Source: Bin80 sp965116685 (GTDB taxonomy: Bacteria; Bacteroidota; Rhodothermia; Rhodothermales; Bin80). Taken from it: a stretch of 64,000 nucleotides of DNA. Positions 7,665 through 17,100 of this stretch are shown in pieces. A program made the position numbers and the translations under genes. The DNA lies in NCBI GenBank assembly GCA_965116685.1, contig OZ220707.1:248001-312000 (forward strand), given 5' to 3'. The notes below the pieces were generated by a model. It was not told the origin of the DNA. It did not search any database and worked only from the letters and a program-made list of their open reading frames with translations. How positions within the stretch are numbered: position 1 is the stretch's first letter; each line of letters starts with the position of its first letter.

Positions 7665-9280
7665 TAATCTTGTCCTCCATCACTACCAAATGATTGCATA
7701 ATTCCATCAGAAACGAACTCTTCTCCACTACTGGCCCTGAATGCCTCTAACTGATTTAATGCCTGAACATATGAATTTGCAGAGGCTTGGAGGACATCTG
7801 TATGGCGGGCAATACCTCGGAAGAGCGTCCCATTTTCACTGATCAGAACTGTGACTTCTCCCATTGCATCTTTCCCTTCCCCAACCGACCGAATCCCATA
7901 AGATACCAAACCGTGGTGGCTTCCGGCTGCCATATCAATTGCTTTGTAGATCGCCGCTACCGGGCCATCTCCTTCGGCCGCCTTGCGACAGGATGTATCT
8001 GAGGAACTATGATAGAGAAGCACTTCAGCACGTGGCATCCTGCCGGTCCCACAGTTCACAGATAGATGGTCTAGGCGATAATGAACCATGGCTCCATCTC
8101 CTTTCTGTCCCTGTGCCAGCAACACCAGGTCCTCATCAAAGATTTCCTTTTTTCGATCGGCAAGCGTGACGAACTCCTGATAGACATCTTCTTTTCTATC
8201 GGATCCTACAAAGATGCCCAGTTTTTCAAGTCGGCTAAATAATCCATGCCGGCCCGAATGCCGTCCGAGGCGAATCGCCTCGATCTCTTGCCCTACATCC
8301 TCTGCCCGCATGATTTCGTAGGTTTCCCGCCTTTTGAGCACCCCATGTTGATGAATGCCGGCTTCATGGCTGAATGCATTGGCACCGACCACCGCCTTAT
8401 TCGGGGGCACAGCAAAACCGGTGGCAATGGATACCATTTTACTCGTTGATGCCAGAAGACGCGTATTAATTCCTGTCTGTGTACCAAAAAGCTGACTACG
8501 TACATGCAGTGCCATCACAACTTCTTCCAGGGACGCATTTCCTGCCCGCTCACCAATACCATTGACCGTACACTCGACCTGACGAGCACCGGCCAATACT
8601 CCCGCCAAGGAATTCGCGACCGCTAATCCCAAGTCATCATGGCAGTGGACAGACAGAGTCACTTTATCAATGTTAGTGCACTGCTCTTGTACGATCTTGA
8701 AGAGATCTGCATATTCCTTGGGAACACAATACCCCGTCGTATCTGGGATGTTGATCGTGGTTGCTCCTGCCTTGATCGCAACATTGATGACTTCAACCAA
8801 ATAGTCAACACTGGTGCGGCCTGCGTCCTCTGCACTAAATTCTACGTCATCGGTGATGGAGCTAGCTTGACGCACCGCCCGATCGACCATTTCCAGTATG
8901 GATTCACGTTTTGCTTCCAGGGTTCGTCCGTATTGATCCGCCCCGAATTTAGCTTCCAGATGAATATCGCTGGTACCGATGAAGGTATGGATCCGCGCAT
9001 TATTCCCGGTAAGCAGGGCTTCGCCGGCCGCATCAATGTCCCCCTCAATCGTCCGTGCAAGGGCTGCGACGACGGGCCCGTCAATTTCCTGGGCAATCCG
9101 CTGGACTGCTTCAAACTGGGCCGGTGACGAAACAGGAAATCCAGCTTCAATGATATCCACATTCAATTTGGCAAGCTGGTGTGCAATACGGATCTTTTCC
9201 GCGATGTTCATGGACGCACCCGGCGCCTGTTCACCATCACGCAGAGTTGTCTCGAATATTAATACTTTATCGCCAGACAT
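7664..9280 (-). CDS. leuA: 2-isopropylmalate synthase
   Basis: 538 residues from ATG 9280. The upstream in-frame TTG at 9304 overlaps leuB and is unlikely. The DRE-TIM barrel shows FETTLRDGEQAPGASM at the N-terminus, the metal-binding HCHDDLGLAVANS near residue 205 and NGIGERAGNASLEE. Residues beyond about 390 form the LeuA regulatory domain (KGDGAMVHYRLD, VAAIYKAID), the site of leucine feedback in the family. It condenses acetyl-CoA and 2-oxoisovalerate. It is a distant paralogue of cimA in the same operon. Confidence 0.94.
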   Translation of the reverse strand: MSGDKVLIFETTLRDGEQAPGASMNIAEKIRIAHQLAKLNVDIIEAGFPVSSPAQFEAVQRIAQEIDGPVVAALARTIEGDIDAAGEALLTGNNARIHTFIGTSDIHLEAKFGADQYGRTLEAKRESILEMVDRAVRQASSITDDVEFSAEDAGRTSVDYLVEVINVAIKAGATTINIPDTTGYCVPKEYADLFKIVQEQCTNIDKVTLSVHCHDDLGLAVANSLAGVLAGARQVECTVNGIGERAGNASLEEVVMALHVRSQLFGTQTGINTRLLASTSKMVSIATGFAVPPNKAVVGANAFSHEAGIHQHGVLKRRETYEIMRAEDVGQEIEAIRLGRHSGRHGLFSRLEKLGIFVGSDRKEDVYQEFVTLADRKKEIFDEDLVLLAQGQKGDGAMVHYRLDHLSVNCGTGRMPRAEVLLYHSSSDTSCRKAAEGDGPVAAIYKAIDMAAGSHHGLVSYGIRSVGEGKDAMGEVTVLISENGTLFRGIARHTDVLQASANSYVQALNQLEAFRASSGEEFVSDGIMQSFGSDGGQD

Positions 9281-9300
9281 CCGAAGATCACTTTGTGGTC

Positions 9301-10371
9301 TCAATTATAAATTGTAGAAGTTGTGAATGAATGCTTGAGCACAGCATCACCAAACTCTACGGTTGAAGCCGTTCCGCCTAGATCATAGGTAAGGATCCCA
9401 TCTTCCAGAGCTTTTACAACTCCATGCTGTATACGTGCACCGGCCTCCGTCTCTCCCAACGTCTGCAACAGCATCACGGCACTGAGAAGCGCTCCAGCAG
9501 GGTTTGCATACCCTTTCCCCGCTATATCTGGTGCACTCCCATGGACCGGTTCAAATAAGCCAACCTTGCCTCCTATACTTGCCGATGGCAGAACGCCGAG
9601 CGATCCAGGAAGTGTACCAGCCAAATCACTCAGGATATCCCCGAATATATTACCGGTCACGATTACATCAAACTGGGAGGGCCTGAGGATCAACTGGATT
9701 GCTGCATTATCTATATAAAGGTGCTCAAGCACTACATCGGAAAACTCCGAGTCATGAATTTCGATAACGACACTCCGCCAAAGTTGCGAAACTTCAAGTA
9801 CATTTGCTTTATCCACAGAGGTGAGGTGCCCCCTGCGTTTTCTTGCGAGGTTGAATGCGATCCGAACAATTCGCTCAATTTCATCCCGAGAATAGACCAT
9901 GGTGTTCGATGCCGCCTCTTCTGTACTACTTCGCGGGGTACCAAAATAAATCCCTCCCGTAAGCTCACGTACAATCAAAAGATCGGTCCCAGCCACACGC
10001 TCTGCCCGCAATGGGGAACTCCCTGCCAGATTCTCAGACACAATCACCGGTCGCAGGTTGGCATAGCCGCCCAAGGCTTTTCGTAGGGACAATAGAGCCG
10101 CCTCGCATCTTCGTGATCCAGTCTCATGATCCCATTTGGGACCACCAATCGCCCCCAAAAATACCGCATCGGCTGCCAAACAGGCATCGCGTGTAGCGTC
10201 TGGGAATGGTGTATCGAACTGATCCAAAGCGATGCCACCAATTGGCCAATGCTCCAATTTTACCTGGAAACCAAATTCATCGGCCGCAGCCAATATGGCC
10301 CTTTCGGCTTCCCGAGTTACTTCCGGCCCAATCCCGTCCCCAGGTAATATCGCGATCTGATATGCAGACAT
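9301..10371 (-). CDS. leuB: 3-isopropylmalate dehydrogenase
   Basis: 356 residues of the isocitrate/isopropylmalate dehydrogenase fold. It begins with the classic ILPGDGIGPEV. ELTGGIYFG and the NIFGDILSDLAG metal-site motif (with the conserved Asp residues) follow, then the NAD-binding EPVHGSAPDIAGKGYANP near residue 280. It oxidises and decarboxylates 3-isopropylmalate to 2-oxoisocaproate and, in the citramalate route, would act on 3-methylmalate. It lies 31 bases after ilvC and 20 bases before leuA. Confidence 0.94.
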   Translation of the reverse strand: MSAYQIAILPGDGIGPEVTREAERAILAAADEFGFQVKLEHWPIGGIALDQFDTPFPDATRDACLAADAVFLGAIGGPKWDHETGSRRCEAALLSLRKALGGYANLRPVIVSENLAGSSPLRAERVAGTDLLIVRELTGGIYFGTPRSSTEEAASNTMVYSRDEIERIVRIAFNLARKRRGHLTSVDKANVLEVSQLWRSVVIEIHDSEFSDVVLEHLYIDNAAIQLILRPSQFDVIVTGNIFGDILSDLAGTLPGSLGVLPSASIGGKVGLFEPVHGSAPDIAGKGYANPAGALLSAVMLLQTLGETEAGARIQHGVVKALEDGILTYDLGGTASTVEFGDAVLKHSFTTSTIYN

Positions 10372-10402
10372 CTATAGAGTCTTGTCCGTTTTTGTACTGT
10401 CC

Positions 10403-11389
10403 TTACTCTTTTCTGAGCCAAGCCATCATCTTGCGTAACCGCTGTCCTACTTCTTCTACTGGATGGGCAGCTGTCTTTTCCCGGTAGGATTGAAACGTTG
10501 GTTGGCCATCTTCACACTCATTAATCCATTCCTTGGCAAACTGGCCGGACTGTATTTCTGCGAGGATCCGTTTCATTTCTTCTTTCACATGCGGTCCAAT
10601 CACCCGAGGGCCTCTTGAATAATTACCGTACTCAGCGGTATCGCTGATGGAGTAATTCATGTAGGAAAGTCCACCTTCATAGTAGAGATCCACAATGAGT
10701 TTGAGTTCATGAAGGACTTCAAAGTAAGCAAGTTCTTCGGGGTATCCTGCTTCAACCAGTGTTTCAAACCCTGCCTCGATCAGGGCTTGTGATCCTCCAC
10801 ACAGCACGGCCTGCTCTCCAAACAGGTCTGTTTCCGTTTCATCTTTGAAATTGGTTTCGATCACACCCGCGCGTGTTCCACCAATTGCATCGGCATAGCT
10901 GAGGGCCAGACCCAAGGCGCCCCCGGAAGCGTCCTGTGCGACGGCAACAAGACACGGCGTTCCCTTCCCTTCTTCAAACGTACGGCGAACCAGATGTCCT
11001 GGCCCCTTCGGTGCCACCATAAAGACATCTACTCCTTCTGGAGCCTGAATCTGGCCGTAGTGTACATTAAATCCATGCCCAAATGCCAAAGCTTTTCCTG
11101 GTGTGATGTGCTCAGAAATTTCAGCCTCGTATACGCGTTTCTGATCCTGATCTGGTATCAAAATCATCACCACATCTCCCCAAGTAGCGGCATCTGCGAT
11201 ACCCATGACTGTGAGCCCTTTTGCACGTGCCTTGTCAACAGACTGTGATCCGTCCCGCAGGCCAACGGCAACTGTCGCACCACTGTCCTGCAAATTCAGC
11301 GCATGGGCGTGTCCTTGGCTTCCATACCCAATGATCGCGACCTTCCGCCCTTTGATGATGGCAGGGTCCGCGTTATAGTGTACCCTCAT
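10403..11389 (-). CDS. ilvC: Ketol-acid reductoisomerase (class I)
   Basis: 328 residues, the short class I form. It carries the Rossmann motif GYGSQGHAHA (residues 21-30), the NADPH-binding loop GLRDGSQS, APKGPGHLVRR, and the metal-binding acid cluster in ETETDLFGEQ and the C-terminal knotted domain (LHELKLIVDLYYEGG, SISDTAEYG). It converts acetolactate and acetohydroxybutyrate to the dihydroxy acids of valine and isoleucine synthesis. No ilvD is visible in the window, so dihydroxy-acid dehydratase must be encoded elsewhere. Confidence 0.95.
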   Translation of the reverse strand: MRVHYNADPAIIKGRKVAIIGYGSQGHAHALNLQDSGATVAVGLRDGSQSVDKARAKGLTVMGIADAATWGDVVMILIPDQDQKRVYEAEISEHITPGKALAFGHGFNVHYGQIQAPEGVDVFMVAPKGPGHLVRRTFEEGKGTPCLVAVAQDASGGALGLALSYADAIGGTRAGVIETNFKDETETDLFGEQAVLCGGSQALIEAGFETLVEAGYPEELAYFEVLHELKLIVDLYYEGGLSYMNYSISDTAEYGNYSRGPRVIGPHVKEEMKRILAEIQSGQFAKEWINECEDGQPTFQSYREKTAAHPVEEVGQRLRKMMAWLRKE

Positions 11390-11413
11390 GTGTTGTTTTA
11401 TTAGTTATTCAAG

Positions 11414-11980
11414 TTAAGAATCCCGCTGCATAGCAACCCGGCCACTCCGGGCTACTTCCACAATCTTATGTGCTATCATCATATCAATGAAGGCATCAAT
11501 CTTTTTCGACGGACCACGAAGTTCAAAGGTCATGGTTTTGGAAGTGATGTCCACCACCTTGCCACGAAAGATCTCATTGACCGCAAGAATTTCGGATCGG
11601 GAGTCCCGGTTATAGCAAACCTTGAGCAGGCACAGTTCCCGCTCTACATAATCGGTGTCCGTCAGATCAATGACTTCAATCGTATCCACTAGACGGCTAA
11701 GCTGCCTTAGGACCTGTGCAATGATACGACCGTTGCCCGTGGTGACGATATTCATCCGGCTGATGCTCGGATCTTCTGTGGCCCCAACCGTGACGCTGTC
11801 AATATTGAAGTCCCGGGCTGAAAACATATTTATGACACGAATGAACGCACCAATGGAGTTCTCTACTTGGACGACAATCGTGTGCGATTGTATCATTTCG
11901 CCGTCATCCGGCTCAATTGGTTCTCCTGCAGCCTTTTTTCGGATGATCTGCTGAGGCGTGAGTATCAGTGTGTCTTCCAT
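11414..11980 (-). CDS. ilvN: Acetolactate synthase regulatory (small) subunit
   Basis: 188 residues. An N-terminal ACT domain starts at about residue 28 (TIVVQVENSIGAFIRVINMFSAR is the core), with the valine-binding face NIDSVTVG; the second half is the ALS_ss C-terminal domain (ELCLLKVCYN). It binds and activates IlvB and gives valine feedback sensitivity in the family. It is 30 bases downstream of ilvB. The first 25 residues (LTPQQIIRKKAAGEP) form a lineage-specific extension. Confidence 0.92.
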   Translation of the reverse strand: MEDTLILTPQQIIRKKAAGEPIEPDDGEMIQSHTIVVQVENSIGAFIRVINMFSARDFNIDSVTVGATEDPSISRMNIVTTGNGRIIAQVLRQLSRLVDTIEVIDLTDTDYVERELCLLKVCYNRDSRSEILAVNEIFRGKVVDITSKTMTFELRGPSKKIDAFIDMMIAHKIVEVARSGRVAMQRDS

Positions 11981-12010
11981 TGATTTTTCTTCAGATTTTT
12001 TAATCCCAAA

Positions 12011-13810
12011 TCAGACAAAGGAATTGGGTGTCATTCGATCTGTGATCATATCTCCAGTTGCTGCTCCGGCAGGAACCATCGGGAAAACCATTTCCTCTTT
12101 TGTTACACAGAACTCCATCAGTACCGGCCGATCCGTGACTTTCCATGCCTCATCAATAATCTCTTTGGCTTCTTCGGGAGTATTCGCACGAAGGCCTACA
12201 CAGTGATGAGCTTCTGCAAGTTTCACGAAATCGGGGTTGGTGTCTGAGAGATCCGTATGGCTATATCGTTCCATATGGAAGAGTTCCTGCCATTGCCGCA
12301 CCATACCGAGAAAGCGGTTATTGATGACGGCGAGCTTGAGCGGGAGCTTGTGTGCAGCGGCCACACTCATTTCCTGTGCATTCATCACAAAGCCGCCATC
12401 CCCACTAATACAGACGACGGGGCGGGAAGACCCGATCTCACGCATCCCAAAGGCGGCCCCCATGGCTGCCGGCATGCCGAAACCCATCGTACCTAGTCCA
12501 CCACTGGTGATATGAGTGCGGGAATGGAGGAAACGAAAGTACTGAGCGGACCACATTTGATGTTGTCCCACATCGGTAATCACAACGGCATCGCCTCCAG
12601 TTTTATCACGTAACTGCTCAATCACGCCTTGGGCATGTAACTTCCCATCCTTCTGATACTGCAGAGGACATTCCTGACGCCAAGCATCAATTTGCGCAAG
12701 CCACTCTGTGGTATCCTTCGGGTCTACCAGAGGAATAAGTCTCTCCAACACAGTTTTCACATCACCGAGAATCGCACAATCCGCGAACACGTTCTTGGAA
12801 ATGCACGATTGATCAATTTCAATATGAATTACTTTTGCATGGGGGGCCCAGGAATCAAGCTTCCCGGTTACCCGGTCATCAAAGCGAGCTCCCACTGCGA
12901 TAATAAGATCGCAGTGCTGTACCGCCTGATTTGCCCACCAGGTTCCATGCATTCCCAGCATTCGAAGCGCAAGGGGATCCTCCTCTGGAAAGGCTCCGAG
13001 CCCATGTAACGTGGTGGTTACCGGAATACCCGTATCCCTTGCCAACTTGGTCAAGCTGTCCGAGGCATCACTGTTGACTGCGCCGCCACCCACATAAAGC
13101 AGTGGTCGTTTTGAATCGGCGATCATGCGTGCGGCCCGCTGCAGCTTTTCGGGGCGAACTGCCTCCGGCACCGCATATCCTCGCATATTCACAGTCTCCG
13201 GGTATTGAAAGGGACCCTCTGCCAACAGGACATCCTTTGGTAAATCAACCAGCACTGGGCCTGGGCGCCCGGTTCGGGCAATGTGATAGGCTTCCTTTAC
13301 GGTTCGGGACAAGTCCTTGATATCGCGGACCAGATAACTGTGCTTGGTGATGGAGCGTGTAATTCCGACTGCATCACATTCCTGAAACGCATCATTCCCA
13401 ATCAGGCCGGTAGGAACCTGTCCAGTGAAGACAACAATCGGTACGGAATCCATGTATGCATCCGCGATTCCCGTAACTGTATTCGTGGCACCGGGGCCAC
13501 TGGTAACCAGAACCGTCCCGACCTTTCCTGTCGCCTTTGCATATCCTTCTGCAGCGTGTGCTCCCCCCTGCTCGTGCCGGACAAGGATATGTTGGAACTC
13601 GGGATTAATCCGATGCATCTCATCATATACTTTGATGACTGCACCACCGGGATGCCCAAAAACAATCTTAACTCCCTCGGCCTCCAGAGAGCGGAGAAGA
13701 ATCTCAGCGCCTGACATCACCTGGCTTGTGCTTGTGATCTCTGGCCGATCCTCTGGAAGCGAGTCTCCCGTAGTCACAGGCTGTACCTTTGTATGTTCGT
13801 CGTAAGTCAT
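12011..13810 (-). CDS. ilvB: Acetolactate synthase large subunit
   Basis: 599 residues of a thiamine-diphosphate enzyme. The N-terminal domain shows EGVKIVFGHPGGAVIKVYDE and the catalytic Glu in RHEQGGAHAAEGYA. The central FAD/DHS-like domain follows, and the C-terminal ThDP motif is GDGGFVMNAQE ending in VINNRFLGMVRQWQ. It makes acetolactate from pyruvate and acetohydroxybutyrate from pyruvate plus 2-oxobutyrate. A poorly conserved N-terminal extension of about 30 residues precedes the first domain. It is the first gene of the eight-gene minus-strand operon. Confidence 0.95.
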   Translation of the reverse strand: MTYDEHTKVQPVTTGDSLPEDRPEITSTSQVMSGAEILLRSLEAEGVKIVFGHPGGAVIKVYDEMHRINPEFQHILVRHEQGGAHAAEGYAKATGKVGTVLVTSGPGATNTVTGIADAYMDSVPIVVFTGQVPTGLIGNDAFQECDAVGITRSITKHSYLVRDIKDLSRTVKEAYHIARTGRPGPVLVDLPKDVLLAEGPFQYPETVNMRGYAVPEAVRPEKLQRAARMIADSKRPLLYVGGGAVNSDASDSLTKLARDTGIPVTTTLHGLGAFPEEDPLALRMLGMHGTWWANQAVQHCDLIIAVGARFDDRVTGKLDSWAPHAKVIHIEIDQSCISKNVFADCAILGDVKTVLERLIPLVDPKDTTEWLAQIDAWRQECPLQYQKDGKLHAQGVIEQLRDKTGGDAVVITDVGQHQMWSAQYFRFLHSRTHITSGGLGTMGFGMPAAMGAAFGMREIGSSRPVVCISGDGGFVMNAQEMSVAAAHKLPLKLAVINNRFLGMVRQWQELFHMERYSHTDLSDTNPDFVKLAEAHHCVGLRANTPEEAKEIIDEAWKVTDRPVLMEFCVTKEEMVFPMVPAGAATGDMITDRMTPNSFV

Positions 13811-14195
13811 GATTCAAGTGAATGGTTACCTACATTCGGCAATGATACCAATTAGTGAGCAGGATGTCCCTTTCATCATTGATACCTATATCACCGGTTG
13901 TGCAAGATGAGATACTTTGCTTGATATTTGAAACCAGTTCCCAACAGCAAGTTCAATTTAGCCTAGCTAGTACTACGTTTATGTCGACTGGTTTAGAGAT
14001 CCGGTATGAAAACAGGGGATGCCACGCGATCCTGTTTGGAAGAATTAACCCCAAATCTTACGAATTGGGAGCCAATTGGTTGGACTTCGCCTCACAAAAC
14101 TCGCTGAAAAATCATGTAGAATTCATACATACTCTGATTTTTTCGGCTTTGATGGAACGCTTTTCTTGATGGAATCAATTTGGACAGAAAATCCC
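13811..14195. other. 385-bp gap upstream of ilvB: operon leader and promoter region
   Basis: No convincing gene. The gap must hold the promoter of the ilv-leu operon and the 3' end of the giant surface-protein gene. On the minus strand a 17-codon frame, MMKGTSCSLIGIIAECR, lies at 13826-13879, just before ilvB; it has four Leu/Ile residues. A hairpin at 14107-14142 is listed separately. The plus-strand frame at 13855-14169 has no recognisable features. Confidence 0.5.
14107..14142 (-). terminator. AT-rich stem-loop downstream of the giant surface-protein gene
   Basis: AAAAATCA (14107-14114) pairs with TGATTTTT (14135-14142), with an inner TGTA/TACA pair in the loop. Read on the minus strand it lies about 55 bases after the stop at 14196 and ends in a run of U. 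The stem is AT-rich, so its strength is uncertain; it could act in both directions. Confidence 0.35.
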
Positions 14196-17100
14196 TCAAT
14201 ATCTGAGTGATCCCTGTACATTCACGCCGATCTGCGTCTGCGAGTTTGCATGGGACTGTGCCAGTCCAGAGAGGGAGATGCTTGCCTGATCCCACGGCCG
14301 CAACTCTGCGCCCACACGATACATCCGTCCGGTGGCAAGTTGCGTCATGCCCATCACCGGTCGCATCACGCCGGCGTTGAAGGGCATGCCGTAGGCCAGC
14401 TCCAACTCGGTCCGATGCAGGTTTGCCCGCGTGCGGGTGGTCTCCAAGTGCTGCTGATGCAGCACACTGCCATGACGCGGTCCCCAGGAGGGACGGACCG
14501 CCACCATCAACCCTTCGGAGCCCCCGCCCACCTGCACCATCCCCGACATCCCCCATTCCGTAAACCCGTCCGCCGTATGCATCACCAGACCCTGCGTCCG
14601 CACCTCCCCCTTCAAGCGCCAGCCCGGGTACGAGACACGAACCCCGCCCCCAAGCTCCAGCCCGGTACCCGTCTCTGCACTCCCCCCATCCTGACGCACA
14701 TTCACCTCCACATACGGACGAACCCCATCACTCATCCGCGCATTCGCTTCCACACCGGCCCGAACCCGATACACCTCCGCCGTCATATCATACTCCTCCA
14801 CCTCGGCACCGGTCACCAGCACATCTCCATGGTAGTTCAGTCCAAGCACACCGCGTGATCCCAACGCCCCTTGAACCCCCATCGCGCCAAACCCGGACAC
14901 CAGATCTCCCTCCAACTCCGGCACCTCTGCCCGCCCCCAGCCATATCCCGCCGCCACCCATGCGCCCCAGTCTTCCCCCTGAATCGACACATACGGAACC
15001 AGCCCCGTGAGCCCCGATGCCACATCTCCTGCATCCGTATTCGCGGTAAATGACCCGTCGCCCTGACTGTGCGACACCAGAACCCCGACCCGCCAGCCTC
15101 CGTTCCACCGATAGTCCGTCCCCACCATCGCCGTCGTCACCTCTCCCCGCACATGCAGCGCCGCCTCGGCACGACCATTGAATCGCGTGAACGCGCCGTT
15201 GCCCCATACGCCGAACACCCCCCCTCCGGTATGCATCTCCTGCGATACCCGGCACCCCGCCAACAGCTCCCCCAGGGACGGATCCCAGTCCGTCGCCGTT
15301 CCCCAGACCTGCGCCAACGCAGCGCGCTGCCCCGCCGAACACGAAGAACCCGCCGTTGACGAACGCAAGCGCTCCTGTAACGCATCCACAATCTGAATCG
15401 TTGAAGTCCGGACAAACCGCGCCATGTACGCCTTCAGCACCGCTCTATTCACGGACATCGTTTTCTGGATCGTTGCCACTGCAACCCCCTTCTCAATGTG
15501 CGTCTTCCCAAAACTCTCCAGATGCACCGAGAACATCTCTTCCTCTGAATCCAGACCATCATCCAGCAATCGCACCTCAATCTCCTCTTCCACCACCCCC
15601 GGTGCAAACCTCAATGTTCCTTTCGCCGCATGATAATCCTCCCCCGCCACCGCTGTACCATTCTCCGTTTGATAGTGGACCGTGATCGACTCCGTATCCG
15701 GCTGCGATAAGTGTACCGTAAAGCGGACCATCCCCGCGTCTTCAAACCCCACCGCATCGTCCACCCAGATCCGGGCTCTCGAATCATTGTCCAGAATTGT
15801 CACCCGGCCCGTGCCCCGCGCAATCGTTGCGTTCCGCGGCTTCGACAACGTCACCGATAACGTCTCCGTTGCCTCCGGGATTTCATCATCGGTGATCTCA
15901 ATCTCAATCACACCCCGGGTCGCACCCGGATCAAAGATCACAATGCCCCGGGATGCCGTATAGTCTGATCCCGATTCGGCCGTCCGGTTCTCCGCCTGAT
16001 ATTGCACCGTCACCACCTCCTCCGAGGCTCGATTGAGCTCCACCTGCAGGCTCGCAACCTCCTCCGACTCGTTCACCCGTGCATCGTAGATCGAAATCGC
16101 CAATGCATCCTCCCCCTTGTCCTGGATCCGTACCGGCAGTCGGGCACGTTGATCGTCATAACCACCCCCAACCGCCGTGTGAAGGAGCGTGAATGCCGCA
16201 TCATCAAGATCTGCATCGTCCTCCGCCTGAACCGTGATCGTCTGAGGAACATTCCAGTTCGAGGCCGTGATGGTCAGCGATTCCGGCGTCAATGTTACCT
16301 TATCCTCTGGATGTCCGGTAATCGTGATCCGCGCCGCGGAGGTGGGAGCAGACCGGAGTTGTACGGTATACGTACCGGCCGGCCCTCCTTCCGCCAAGGT
16401 CAGGGAAGAGGGGCGCAGCTCAATCCCTTTCTGATCCTTCTCTACGACCGTAACCAAGACCGTTCCCGTGATCCCGGTGTACTCTCCACCGGTCGCGGTC
16501 AGTTGCAGAGACTCCGGGACCTCCGCCTCCGCATCGGCATCCTCTGCCGACCGCACCGTGACGGTTTGCGCTTCGCGCCAGTTCAACGACGTAAACCTGA
16601 GCGTCTCTCCAGACCGGGTCAGGTCCGGGTTCTCGAAGGGCGGAGCCCGGACGGTAACGGGGCTGGATGGCTCCGTCACAAGCAGCACGGTGAACGCCCC
16701 GGAGCCCCCTTCCGGGATGGAGAGCTCACTTGGACTCACCACCAGGTTCGGCGTACCACTGTCGGCCACACTCACCGGCAGGTTGGCCATCCGCCCGCTG
16801 TAGCCTGGATCCACGCTCGTCGACAGATGCGTCAATGTGGTGGTTTCCGATGCCGTATTCTCGTCCTCTTCCGCCTCCACGGTCACCGACTGCGGGGTAT
16901 TCCAGTCCGACGACGTGAACACCAATTCTGGAGGCGTCCACGTGAGTCTCCCGCCCAATTCCGTGATCTGCACCATCACCGATGCGACCGGTTCTGACGA
17001 AAGGCGCACCGTGTAGTCCGCAGGCACTCCCTCCACCATATTCAGAGAGGTGGGAACCAATTCGATCCCCACAGCATCATTATCCAGGATCGTCACCCTC

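Noticed and set aside
13855..14169. 104-codon plus-strand frame upstream of ilvB
   Set aside because: No domain, no start signal and antisense to the ilvB leader; composition looks like chance.
16002..16997. Open plus-strand frame of 331 codons inside the giant surface-protein gene
   Set aside because: It is opposite the minus-strand repeat region, has no recognisable domain and reads as Arg/Pro-rich filler typical of an antisense shadow.
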